Assembly: GCF_009806985.1 (NCBI RefSeq)
Contig: NZ_WUAX01000009.1
Span: forward strand, 186,001-250,000
Origin: Halorubrum sp. JWXQ-INN 858
Lineage (GTDB): Archaea; Halobacteriota; Halobacteria; Halobacteriales; Haloferacaceae
Length of the DNA stretch: 64,000 nucleotides
Direction: 5' to 3'
This document shows, piece by piece, positions 35,303 to 43,551 of the stretch. Numbering within the stretch: position 1 is the stretch's first letter; each line of letters opens with the position of its first letter. Both the position numbers and the translations under genes were made by a program. The notes under the pieces were generated by a model, which was not told the DNA's origin, made no database searches, and saw nothing but the letters and a program-made list of their open reading frames with translations.

Positions 35303-37936
35303 TCAGCTCTCGGGAACGATCCGCTCGTACGCCCACACGAACGGCCGGAACGGGAGGAAGATGTAGTCGTCGTGCGGATCCCACTTCATGAACGCGAGGC
35401 TGTTCGAGACGACTGACACGCTGGAGGCGGCCATCGCGATCCCGGCCAGTGCGGGATTGAGCAGTCCGATCGCCGCGATCGGGATCAACGTGGTGTTGTA
35501 GGCGAACGCCCAGAACAGGTTCTGGCGCACCTTCGAGATCGTCGCGTCGGCGATCCGCATCGCCTTGATCACGTCGATCGGGTCGTCCCGCATCAGCGTG
35601 ATATCGCCGCTCTCGATGGCGACGTCCGTCCCGGAGCCGATCGCGACGCCGACGTGCGCAGTCGTCAGCGCCGGCGCGTCGTTGACCCCGTCACCGACCA
35701 TGATGGCCCGCGACCCGTCGGACTGGATGGCGTCGATCTCGTCGGCCTTGTCCTCGGGGAGCACCTCCGCGTGGACGTTCTCATCGGGGATACCGAGCTG
35801 TTCACCGATCGCTCGACCAGTGCGCTCGTTGTCGCCTGTCAGCATCATCACTTCGTAGCCGCGCCGGTGAAGTTCGGCGACTGTCTCCTTGGCACTCTCA
35901 CGAACCGTATCGGCGTTCGCGACGATGCCGAGGAGCTCGCCGTCGAGCGCGACGAGCATCGCCGTCTTCCCGTCGCGCTCCAGTCGCTCCATCGTGTGTT
36001 CGACGTGAGACGGATCGATGCCGTTGTCCCGCATTAGTTTCCGGTTCCCGACCAGTGCTTCGCCCTGCGGAATCGTCGCTCGAATACCGTGGCCGGGGAC
36101 GTTCTCGAACTCCGTCAGGTCGGCGAGCCGCAGATCGCGTTCCGCCGCTCCCTTGACGATCGCCTGCGCGAGCGGGTGTTCGGAGCCGGACTCGGCGCTC
36201 GCTGCGGCCGACAATAGGAGCTCCTCGTCGACCGCTGTCTTCTCGCCTTCGACGAGTCCGCCGTCTGCAAGTCCCGCTCCGTCATTCGTTTCGACCGCTT
36301 CCCCGACGGGGATCACGTCCGTTAGTCGCATCTCGCCGTGGGTGAGCGTCCCCGTCTTGTCGAAGACGACGACGTCGATCCCGCGAGCCTTCTCGAGGAC
36401 GTCTGCCCCCTTGTAGAGGACGCCGTTCTTCGCGCTGATCGTCGACCCGACCATCGTCGCCATCGGCGTCGCCAGTCCCAACGCACAGGGACAGGCGATC
36501 AGGATCGCGGACGCGAGGACGACGAGAGCGAACTCGTACACCGGAACGCCGCCGGCGACGGGGCCGCCACCCACCGGTTCGAGCAGCGGGATCCACGTTC
36601 CGAGCGCCGACGAGACGCCGTGGAGTGCCTCCGGGAACGCCAGCCACAGGAGCGACCAGAGGACGGCGTTCACGATCACTGCCGGCACGAAGTAGGCGGT
36701 GAACTTGTCGACCAGCCGCTGGATGTCGGGCTGGCGCGCTTGCGCCTCCTTGACGCGCTGGACGATCTGTTGGATGGCCGTGTCCTCACCGACGTTCGTC
36801 GCCTCCACGAGGAGCACGCCGTTCTCGTTGATCGTGCTCCCGACCACCTGATCGTCCTCGCTCTTCTCGACGGGGACGGATTCGCCGGTGACCATCGACT
36901 CGTCGACCGCGCTCTGCCCGTCGACGACGACCCCGTCCGTGGGAATCTTCTCGCCGGGTCTGACCTTCATCACGTCACCGACCGCGATGTTCTCGATCGG
37001 AACGACCTGTTCCTCGCCGTCGACGATAACGGTCGCCTCCGCCGCCTGCATCTCGAGCAGTTCACGGAGTGCCGCGCTGGCACGGGCTTTCGATCGGGCC
37101 TCGAGCCAGACACCGACGTAGATGAACCAGAGGATGATCGCGACCGCCTCGTAGTAGAGTCCGCCGACGATCATGTCGAGCTGGACGGCCGTACTGTAGA
37201 GGTAACCGACGGACGTCCCGACGGCCACCAACGTGTCCATGTTCGCCTGCCGGTTGTTCACCAGCGACTTGTACGCACCCTTGAGGAAGTGCCAGCCGAG
37301 CGTCGCCATCAGGCCGGTCGCGAGTACGAACTCGTACCAGCCGATGTCGATCCCGAGGATCGCCTCCGGGAGGAACCCCGGGTAGAACATGTCGACCATC
37401 ACCAGCAGGAACGGCGACGCCATGACCCCGCCGATGATCGTCCACTTCCGCTTTGTTCGGAGCTCCCGCTCGACGGCGCTTTCGCGTTCCTCGGTCAGGT
37501 CCTCGCCGTCTTCGTCGACTTTACGGTCAGGTTCGTAACCGGCGTCCTCGATAGCCGCGTAGATCGTCGACAAGCTCGCGTCGTTCGGGTTGTATTCGAC
37601 GGTCGCCTCGTCCGTCGCGAAGTTGACGTCGGCGTCGAGCACACCCGGTACGTCCTCGATCGCCGTCGCGTTCGTCTCCGCGCAGGTCGCACACGTCATT
37701 CCGGCGATTCCGACGGTGGCCTTCGTTCGTTCCGGCTCGTAGCCGGCGTCCTCGATCGCTGTATATACTGTTGGCAGTGCGGTCTCGTCCGGGTCGTAGG
37801 TGAGCGTCGCTTCGTCGGTCGCGAAGTTGACATCGATCTCTTCGACCCCAGCGAGACTGGCGACGGCGTCCTCGATCGTCGAGGCACACGTCGCACAGCT
37901 CATCCCGGTTATCGTCAGTGTGCTCGTTTCGGGCAT
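35303..37936 (-). CDS. copA: Copper-exporting P1B-1 ATPase CopA with two HMA domains
   Basis: An 877-residue Cu+ pump. Two N-terminal HMA domains carry GMSCATC (C14, C17) and GMTCATC (C82, C85). Then come eight predicted membrane helices, TGES in the actuator, transport motif C482-P-C484 ([13 protein letters not shown]), phosphorylation site Asp526 in [10 protein letters not shown], and [16 protein letters not shown]. The ATG at 37936 was chosen; a TTG five codons upstream is the only alternative. It resembles the copper ATPase called YvgX in Halobacterium, which is controlled by an Lrp-TRASH regulator. A regulator of that type is immediately upstream here. Confidence 0.95.
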   Translation of the reverse strand: MPETSTLTITGMSCATCASTIEDAVASLAGVEEIDVNFATDEATLTYDPDETALPTVYTAIEDAGYEPERTKATVGIAGMTCATCAETNATAIEDVPGVLDADVNFATDEATVEYNPNDASLSTIYAAIEDAGYEPDRKVDEDGEDLTEERESAVERELRTKRKWTIIGGVMASPFLLVMVDMFYPGFLPEAILGIDIGWYEFVLATGLMATLGWHFLKGAYKSLVNNRQANMDTLVAVGTSVGYLYSTAVQLDMIVGGLYYEAVAIILWFIYVGVWLEARSKARASAALRELLEMQAAEATVIVDGEEQVVPIENIAVGDVMKVRPGEKIPTDGVVVDGQSAVDESMVTGESVPVEKSEDDQVVGSTINENGVLLVEATNVGEDTAIQQIVQRVKEAQARQPDIQRLVDKFTAYFVPAVIVNAVLWSLLWLAFPEALHGVSSALGTWIPLLEPVGGGPVAGGVPVYEFALVVLASAILIACPCALGLATPMATMVGSTISAKNGVLYKGADVLEKARGIDVVVFDKTGTLTHGEMRLTDVIPVGEAVETNDGAGLADGGLVEGEKTAVDEELLLSAAASAESGSEHPLAQAIVKGAAERDLRLADLTEFENVPGHGIRATIPQGEALVGNRKLMRDNGIDPSHVEHTMERLERDGKTAMLVALDGELLGIVANADTVRESAKETVAELHRRGYEVMMLTGDNERTGRAIGEQLGIPDENVHAEVLPEDKADEIDAIQSDGSRAIMVGDGVNDAPALTTAHVGVAIGSGTDVAIESGDITLMRDDPIDVIKAMRIADATISKVRQNLFWAFAYNTTLIPIAAIGLLNPALAGIAMAASSVSVVSNSLAFMKWDPHDDYIFLPFRPFVWAYERIVPES

Positions 37937-37943
37937 AGGGAAT

Positions 37944-38000
37944 CCCCTCAATAGTACATAGGGGCCCCTCTTTCATGCGAATTTTCACTTAAATAGAGGG
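37944..38000 (-). promoter_or_regulatory. copA promoter with candidate operator
   Basis: On the minus strand a CTATTTAAG element (37987-37996) would start transcription near 37966, leaving a short leader. Around that point lie the palindrome GGGGCCCC (37961-37968) and an inverted pair CCCCT/AGGGG (37944-37964). Either could bind the TRASH regulator encoded upstream; this is inference. Confidence 0.4.
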
Positions 38001-38061
38001 AATATGTCCCGGCTCAATTTATGATAATAAAGTGGACGTTTCCCAGGGCTGATGCACGATC

Positions 38062-38667
38062 TTAGCCGTCAACGCCCTTGTTGACGGTGTCATAACGCTT
38101 CTCATGCAGTGTTCGACACGAGGGGCAGCAGAACGTGTACACCCGGTCGCCGACTCTCGCCGTCACGCCGTCGTCCCCGACGTCGTTATCGCAGACGGGA
38201 CAGTCGAGAGCGAAGTCCACTGCGGAGACGTCGCGGACGCGTTCGTGTTCGTCGACGGGTCGCAGATGATACTCGCGGACCCGATCGAAGTCGATTCCGC
38301 GCGCAACCCAGTCATCGAGCGATCCCGTCGGGGCATTCGCGTACGCGATCACTCGCCCGTCGTGCGTTCTACTGACGGTCTTGATACCGTCGAGAGCGCG
38401 TACGTCGGCGTATAGATCGTCGGCATCTCCGGGTTGCGCATCGAACTCGAGGGAGACTGGTTGGCGCTCCCGTAGTCTTTGTCCGTCCACGTCGACGGTG
38501 AACCCGCGGATGATGCCTAAATCCTCGAGCCGGTCCACGCGACTCGAGACGGCAGGCGGTGACAGGTCCACGCGTTCGGCGATCTCGCTGTACGGTCGCC
38601 GACCATCTTCGACAAGGAGTTCGAGGATCTGTACGTCCGTCTCGTCAAGATTTTTCATTTCTTTCAT
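38062..38667 (-). CDS. Lrp/AsnC-family regulator with TRASH metal-sensing domain
   Basis: A 201-residue regulator. N-terminal AsnC-type winged helix (about 5-60: LDETDVQILELLVEDGRRPY, DLSPPAVSSRVDRLEDLGII), a central RAM-like domain, and a C-terminal TRASH domain with C156 and C159 (CPVC) and C180, C181, C184 (FCCPSC). TRASH treble clefs bind heavy metals in copper and other metal regulators. In Halobacterium an Lrp-TRASH protein activates the copper ATPase gene under copper; the position next to copA suggests the same. ATG at 38667; a second Met three codons in is possible. Confidence 0.92.
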   Translation of the reverse strand: MKEMKNLDETDVQILELLVEDGRRPYSEIAERVDLSPPAVSSRVDRLEDLGIIRGFTVDVDGQRLRERQPVSLEFDAQPGDADDLYADVRALDGIKTVSRTHDGRVIAYANAPTGSLDDWVARGIDFDRVREYHLRPVDEHERVRDVSAVDFALDCPVCDNDVGDDGVTARVGDRVYTFCCPSCRTLHEKRYDTVNKGVDG

Positions 38668-38775
38668 GGGTGGTGATCCGTGGGGAGCGGGAAATCCATA
38701 TCATCGGTTTTAGAATAGAAGCTGCGAGGCCCGTTACCCACAGTTTCTAAAGTCGGCTCACGTCCGAAGTCTTTG

Positions 38776-39075
38776 CTAACAGTTGCCTACACCGTGCGCG
38801 TGGGCGCCGTCGTGGTGGTCGCCGTGCGCGTGGTTTCTATCGTGGTGGTCGCCGTGCGCGGGGTTTCTATCGTGGTGGTCGCCGTGCGCGTGGTTGCCGT
38901 TCATGTGGCCGTCCATCCAGCCGACCAGTTCGTCATCGACGTGGTCGCTCCACGTCAACAGTTCGGTTTCCGCGTGGGCGTCCGTGTCCTGTGCACCGAC
39001 GGTCGCCACCGCACCGATCAGCCCGAGTCCGAGGGCGACGACGAGCGCCAGCTTGAGTGGTGTCGTGTTCATCAT
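38776..39075 (-). CDS. Small exported His-repeat protein
   Basis: A 99-residue protein. The signal peptide (PLKLALVVALGLGLIGAVAT, probable cleavage after VGA) precedes an acidic segment and then three near-identical decapeptides NHAHGDHHDR (residues 61-90). It ends AHAHGVGNC with the only Cys. About 15 of the last 40 residues are His. This is what a periplasm-side Cu/Zn/Ni-binding protein would look like, and it lies among copper genes; no family is recognised. The DNA repeat has a 30-bp period. A GTG two codons upstream of the ATG is an alternative start. Confidence 0.75.
   Translation of the reverse strand: MMNTTPLKLALVVALGLGLIGAVATVGAQDTDAHAETELLTWSDHVDDELVGWMDGHMNGNHAHGDHHDRNPAHGDHHDRNHAHGDHHDGAHAHGVGNC
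38806..38895. repeat. 30-bp in-frame repeat inside the His-rich gene
   Basis: Three near-identical 30-bp units (containing GTGCGCGTGGTTTCTATCGT) that encode the HAHGDHHDRN decapeptide on the minus strand. Near-identity at third codon positions indicates recent duplication. Confidence 0.9.
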
Positions 39076-39240
39076 GGTCACCTCGAGTGTGGATACGGGC
39101 CGGGTGAGTTTGTGGATGTGGGTGTGAACACAATTAGGAGATCAGAGTATAACGTCTATAAGTCCCTCTAAACGTTCAGCGTTCGACAGACCGTTCCTCC
39201 GTCCGGTGGGCGGGGGTTGTGGGAGTCTCCACCGGAGTGG

Positions 39241-39819
39241 CTACGTGTCCGAACGCGATCGAAGGTCGTCATCAGGGTACACGCGGTACGTCCGTCCCTG
39301 TGATTCCCGGTAGAGTAGCCCTCGCTTTTCGAGGTCTGAAACCGTTTGGCTGACCTTGCTCTTCGAGAAGTCGGAGCGATCACGCAACTCTATCTGGGTG
39401 ATTCCGGGTGATTCGATTATTGGACGGAGGATCCGACGTTCGTCTTCGGGGAGGTACGTCAACACGTCTCGCACGGTGGCCTCTTGTCCCTCGGACGAAT
39501 CGGTGGGTTCGGGTTCCGTTTCCAGCTCGTCGTTCGGGATATTGCTCTCGTCTCGGGAGGTCTCGAGGCTTTCCGACGGTCCCTCGGACTCCATGTCCCG
39601 GTGAAGTTGGTCACGGATGAGTAAGTACACCCCGCCAACGACGGTCGCGACGAGCAGTGCTCCGAGCAGATTCCACGCTGGATGGACGCCGTGCATCGTC
39701 CAGCCGTGACCCATCCCATCGATTGACGCCTGATACGTCTGCAGCGTGACGGCGACCCCGATGATAAGTACGGCTATCACGAGTCCCCCGACGGCGACGT
39801 CCAGTTTCGAGCGCGTCAC
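39241..39819 (-). CDS. Membrane-anchored helix-turn-helix regulator
   Basis: A 192-residue protein with two membrane helices near the N-terminus (AVGGLVIAVLIIGVAVTL and LLGALLVATVVGGVYLLI). A short outer loop between them contains three histidines and two methionines (GMGHGWTMHGVHPAW). An acidic cytoplasmic linker leads to a MarR-like winged helix (about 125-185: LPEDERRILRPIIESPGITQ, DFSKSKVSQTVSDLEKRGLL). Haloarchaea have many such DUF7343-like anchored HTH proteins. The His/Met loop could sense metal outside the cell. Located between the His-repeat gene and a mobile element remnant, same strand as copA. Confidence 0.82.
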   Translation of the reverse strand: MTRSKLDVAVGGLVIAVLIIGVAVTLQTYQASIDGMGHGWTMHGVHPAWNLLGALLVATVVGGVYLLIRDQLHRDMESEGPSESLETSRDESNIPNDELETEPEPTDSSEGQEATVRDVLTYLPEDERRILRPIIESPGITQIELRDRSDFSKSKVSQTVSDLEKRGLLYRESQGRTYRVYPDDDLRSRSDT

Positions 39820-40476
39820 AGATCGATCACTTGACGAAGCGTTCTCGTCCGTTCAGCATACGTCTCCCGGTTGCGACGAACGAGCCGAACGGTTGACATC
39901 CTCTCCGCCGTGAAGGGCGTCACCAGAACGCGACGCGTTCTGGTTGCCCGCCAGACGTAGTCTGGCGACGAAGATGCCCACGGCACCGTACCGCTGGTTT
40001 GGGATGGTTACGGTTTGTAGCTGCCCCGATGACGGCACTGGCTGTGCCAATCAGCCGTTACTCCTATCCCGGCATGGGATTCGGAGGTACTTCTTACTGC
40101 ACCCGAACACGACAACAGAAAGGGTGCGTTCTGTGTGTGGTCGGGAATCCCGATATTGTCCAATTAGGTGGGCGGATAGACCGCCTCGGCTGACTGTTAG
40201 TACGACAATCATTCACTTAAGACGCCCGACGAGGAGTTCGTGTTTGGCGTGGAGAACTGTCGGAGTCATCCCCGTGCTGAAGCGCGAGGCTTTCTCCTCG
40301 ATTCTCTGTAACAAGCCCTTTTTAAAACATATTTTCGCCCGAAACAGCAGATCACACAGTCCACGGCGAGATCGTTCGCCGCCGTTAGTCGGTTTTGACG
40401 GCGAAGTAGAGAACCGCAGACGCCACCGGGGGCTACCCTACGGTAGCTATTTCTCGGTTGACTGCTTGAATCGTTC
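39820..40476. other. Intergenic region mostly filled by a short mobile element
   Basis: 657 bp without a gene. Bases 39893-40312 are the IS200/IS605-derived element described separately. The remainder is AT-rich flank, including TTTTTAAAACATATTTT near 40318-40334, which may carry the promoter of the following Lrp gene. Short frames across this region encode only element-end peptides. Confidence 0.65.
39893..40312 (-). mobile_element. Non-autonomous IS200/IS605-derived element (PATE/MITE-like)
   Basis: About 420 bp. One end (39893) reads TTGACATCCTCTCCGCCGTG then AAGGGCG, the usual right end of IS200/IS605-group elements. The other (40265-40312) has CGTGCTGAAGCGCGAGGCTT followed by a CGAGG hairpin and TGTAAC. 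Inner palindromes are visible (CCAGAACGCGACGCGTTCTGG; the GCCAGAC/GTCTGGC arm). It encodes neither TnpA nor TnpB, so mobility would need enzymes in trans. Haloarchaeal elements of this type have been called PATEs. Borders are approximate. Confidence 0.6.
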
Positions 40477-40938
40477 ATGAATGACTCGGTCCTTGATGAA
40501 GTCGATCGGGCCATCATCTACGAGTTACAGGCGAACGCCCGCCACAACACGAACGCGGCGATCAGTGACCGCGTCGGCGTCTCGGCGAGTACGGTCGGCA
40601 AGCGGATCTCGCGGCTCGAAGCTCGCGGGGTCATCAACGGATATTTCCCCGAGATCGACTACGAGGAAGCCGGCTTTCCGCTACACGTGCTGTTCATCTG
40701 TACGGCCCCGATCGCCGATCGAGCTGCCCTCATCGATGCTACGCTCGGCATCGAGGGCGTCGTCAACGTCCGCGAGTTGATGACCGGCGAGGAAAACGTC
40801 CACATCCGAGTCATCGGCACGATGAAGGACGATATCACGCAGATCGCGCAAACGCTCGACACGCTCGGCTATTCGGTGACCGACGAGATCCTGCTGCGTG
40901 AGGAGTATAACCGGCCCTCCATCCACTTCGACGTCTGA
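40477..40938 (+). CDS. Lrp/AsnC-family transcriptional regulator
   Basis: A 153-residue Lrp-like protein: winged helix at about 5-60 (VLDEVDRAIIYELQANARHN, VGVSASTVGKRISRLEARGV) and a RAM ligand-binding/oligomerisation domain (FPLHVLFICTAPIADRAALI, ENVHIRVIGTMKDDITQIAQ). There is no TRASH domain, unlike the regulator at 38062. The target is unknown. Next to the copper island but outside its mobile-element border. Confidence 0.9.
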   Translation: MNDSVLDEVDRAIIYELQANARHNTNAAISDRVGVSASTVGKRISRLEARGVINGYFPEIDYEEAGFPLHVLFICTAPIADRAALIDATLGIEGVVNVRELMTGEENVHIRVIGTMKDDITQIAQTLDTLGYSVTDEILLREEYNRPSIHFDV

Positions 40939-41109
40939 ACGCCCCGAGGCGAGGTCCCTGATCCGGTATCGGTCGAAGACGGTGTTCGTCCTCGGGTTCG
41001 ACGAGAACGCCGGATCCAATCGCACGCACGGATTCTTGCGATAGAAGCTGAGCGAGATGTTCCACAGATCTTATTCTGGAATAAAGACTACGTGTCGGTA
41101 TCGATCTCA

Positions 41110-41364
41110 ATGAGTGTCACAGCAACCGGGCACGCCGAGTCACCCAGTCAGGCCGTCGTTGAGGCCGTCGCTGAGCGTGAAGGCGTCGATCCGACGGACC
41201 TCACCGTCCCCTTGTACGACGCGGTCGACCCGGAGGCCCTGGATGCGGTCGTCCAGGAGGCTCTGAAATACGACGATCCGTCCTTCCGGATCGAGTTCCG
41301 GTACTACGGGTATACCATCTCCGTCTCGGCAGACGGTTCAGTGGAGGTGTCGGAGACCGCGTGA
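41110..41364 (+). CDS. HalOD1 output-domain protein
   Basis: An 84-residue stand-alone HalOD1 domain: SPSQAVVEAVAEREGVDPTD, LTVPLYDAVDPEALDAVV and the terminal strands FRYYGYTISVSADGSVEV. HalOD1 is a haloarchaeal domain usually found as output of two-component systems or alone; its biochemical role is not known. ATG 41110 is preferred over the GTG at 41092 because a TTATTCTGGAATAAAG element lies about 30 nt upstream of the former. Confidence 0.83.
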   Translation: MSVTATGHAESPSQAVVEAVAEREGVDPTDLTVPLYDAVDPEALDAVVQEALKYDDPSFRIEFRYYGYTISVSADGSVEVSETA

Positions 41365-41625
41365 AGCGGAGGGGCACCGATGGTTCACGACGCGAACTGA
41401 GTGTCCCGACCATGGCGCCCGACCGACCGTCGTCGGAGTTTCCATGCGGTCGTTGCTGTTGACGTCCTTTCCAGCTTGGAGGGCGAGGAGGAGACCATCG
41501 ACGAGGGGCGGTTGCGACGAGCGTCCGTGCTCGACCCCTCGAAACCCGTCTCGACGTGGGTCGCCGTTTGACTCGGCGGAAGTAACGCACGTATAACGAT
41601 TCCGTGGGGCACCGTCGCGACGGTG

Positions 41626-42480
41626 ATGCTTCGAACCGACATCGCTCCGCTCTGGGTCGACGCCTGGTCCCTGGAACCGCTGTTCGTTCGGGGGGCATGG
41701 TTTCTCGTCGCCGTGGGCGGCGTTTTAGTGATCGGATGGTTCGTCCTCGAGCCCATGGTTTCCCGACTGGTTCGGCGCCGAAACCGGAACAACCCCACGC
41801 TGGAGGAGGCCATCACCAGATATCTCCGTCTCCTGATCACGATGGTTGCGCTGTTCGTCGGCGTCGGTATTGCGGGGTTTACGGGGTTCCTCGGGAACTC
41901 CGCGCTCGTCATCGCCGCGGTGACCGTCGCCGTCGGCGTCGCGGGACAGAGCGTCATCGGGTCGCTGGTCAGCGGAACGGCGCTGGTCGTCGATCCCGAG
42001 TTCAACGTCGGCAACTACATCCAGTGGGACGGCGGCGAGGGTGAAGTCACGTCGATCACCCTCCGCGTTACCCGGGTCCAGACGCCCGATGGCGGGCTCG
42101 TGACGATACCGAACACCACGCTGACGGACGAGCCCATCACCCGACCCTTCGAGCAGGACGACTGTCGAGTCGTCGAGCGCGTTACGGTGTCCTACGAGGA
42201 CGATATCGAGGCCGCACTGTACCTGCTCTCGGACGTGACAACCGATATCGACGGAATTCTCGAGGCCCCTCGACCGGTGACCGGCATCGAGGAGTTGGGC
42301 GACGACGGCGTCGTGCTCCGCGTCGACTACTGGGTCGACGACCCGCTTCGAAACCGGTTCGACGTCCGGTCGACGTTCGCCCGAACCGTCAAAGACCGGT
42401 TCGAGCGGGCCGACATGGATATCAGCCCGTCGTCGAAACGCGACCTCGAAGGGGAACTGGCGGTCCGGCGCGTCGGGTAA
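41626..42480 (+). CDS. Small-conductance mechanosensitive channel (MscS family)
   Basis: A 284-residue MscS-type channel. Three hydrophobic segments (WFLVAVGGVLVIGWFVL, LLITMVALFVGVGIAGFTGF, and the Gly/Ala-rich pore helix LVIAAVTVAVGVAGQSVIGS) precede the beta domain (VDPEFNVGNYIQW, GEVTSITLRVTRVQTPDGGL, VTIPNTTL) and a C-terminal alpha/beta region. It relieves hypo-osmotic pressure. A GTATAACG box (41591) lies about 30 nt from the start; GTG 41623 is directly before the ATG and either may be used. Confidence 0.92.
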   Translation: MLRTDIAPLWVDAWSLEPLFVRGAWFLVAVGGVLVIGWFVLEPMVSRLVRRRNRNNPTLEEAITRYLRLLITMVALFVGVGIAGFTGFLGNSALVIAAVTVAVGVAGQSVIGSLVSGTALVVDPEFNVGNYIQWDGGEGEVTSITLRVTRVQTPDGGLVTIPNTTLTDEPITRPFEQDDCRVVERVTVSYEDDIEAALYLLSDVTTDIDGILEAPRPVTGIEELGDDGVVLRVDYWVDDPLRNRFDVRSTFARTVKDRFERADMDISPSSKRDLEGELAVRRVG

Positions 42481-42564
42481 CGGTCGCCGGACGTGCTGCC
42501 GATCGAAACCGCGGCTTCGGCGGTACCCTGAAGGTTTATTCGGGTCGTAGTTCTATCGTCGCGC

Positions 42565-43536
42565 ATGGACATCGGCGTGTTAACGGTTCCCCTCGGCGAG
42601 GAGTCGATCGAGGACGCCTTCGCGTACCTCGACGGGTTGGGCGTCGACGCCGTCGAGCTCGGCGTCGGCGGGTGGCCCGGCGAGGACCACCTCGACCGTA
42701 CCGCGGCCCTCGACGACCGCCACACACGGGCTCGGCTCGACGAGCTGTGCTCCGAGTACGGCCTGCGCGTCTCCGCGCTGGCGACCCACAACAACCCGCT
42801 CCACCCGGACGACGACCGCGCGGCCGTCGCCGACCGGGAGCTCCGGGAGGCGATCGAGCTGGCAGACCGCCTCGGCGTCGACACGATCACCTGCTTTTCG
42901 GGGCTGCCCGCGGGCGCGCCCGGCGACTCGACGCCGAACTGGGTGACGGCCCCGTGGCCGACCGAGCACGCGGAGGCGCTCTCGTACCAGTGGGACGACG
43001 TCGGGGTCCCCTACTGGCGCGACCTCGCCGAACACGCGGACGACCACGGCGTCGACGTCGCGATCGAGATGCACCCGAACATGCTCGTCTACGAGCCGAC
43101 GGGGCTCGTCGCGCTGCGGGAGGCGACGAACGAACGGATCGGCGCGAACTTCGACCCGTCACACCTCTACTGGCAGGGGATCGACGCGACGGAGGCGGTC
43201 CGGTTCCTCGGGGAGCACGACGCGATCCACCACGTCCACGCGAAGGACACGAAGGTGTACGACGCGAACGCTCGCGTGAAGGGCGTGCTCGACACGGCCG
43301 ACTATACGGAGGAGGCGGACCGCTCGTGGTTGTTCCGTTCGATCGGCTACGGCCACGACGAGGCCCACTGGAAGGACCTCGTCTCGACGCTCCGGATGGT
43401 CGGCTACGAGGGCGCGCTCTCGATCGAACACGAGGACTCGCTGACGTCCTCGCGGGAGGGGTTAGAGAAGGCGGTCGACGTGCTCCAACGGGCGGTCTTC
43501 GAGACGCGGCCGGGCGACGCGTACTGGGCGGAGTAA
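42565..43536 (+). CDS. Sugar phosphate isomerase/epimerase (xylose isomerase-like TIM barrel)
   Basis: A 323-residue AP-endonuclease-2/xylose-isomerase-type barrel. Probable metal ligands are Glu in VAIEMHPN, Asp/His in GANFDPSHLYWQG, His in HHVHAKDT and Glu in LSIEHEDS. The early strand is AVELGVGGWPGEDHL. Such proteins act with Gfo/Idh/MocA dehydrogenases in inositol or sugar catabolism, and the next gene is one (16-nt gap). Substrate not readable. GTTTATT lies 28 nt before the ATG, so the operon is probably leaderless. Confidence 0.9.
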   Translation: MDIGVLTVPLGEESIEDAFAYLDGLGVDAVELGVGGWPGEDHLDRTAALDDRHTRARLDELCSEYGLRVSALATHNNPLHPDDDRAAVADRELREAIELADRLGVDTITCFSGLPAGAPGDSTPNWVTAPWPTEHAEALSYQWDDVGVPYWRDLAEHADDHGVDVAIEMHPNMLVYEPTGLVALREATNERIGANFDPSHLYWQGIDATEAVRFLGEHDAIHHVHAKDTKVYDANARVKGVLDTADYTEEADRSWLFRSIGYGHDEAHWKDLVSTLRMVGYEGALSIEHEDSLTSSREGLEKAVDVLQRAVFETRPGDAYWAE

Positions 43537-43551
43537 CCGGAGGACACCACG

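Noticed and set aside
38806..38895. Reading the His repeat region on the plus strand (Val/Ala/Trp repeats)
   Set aside because: The minus-strand frame has a proper signal peptide and a biologically sensible His-rich tail, and lies in the orientation of neighbouring copper genes.
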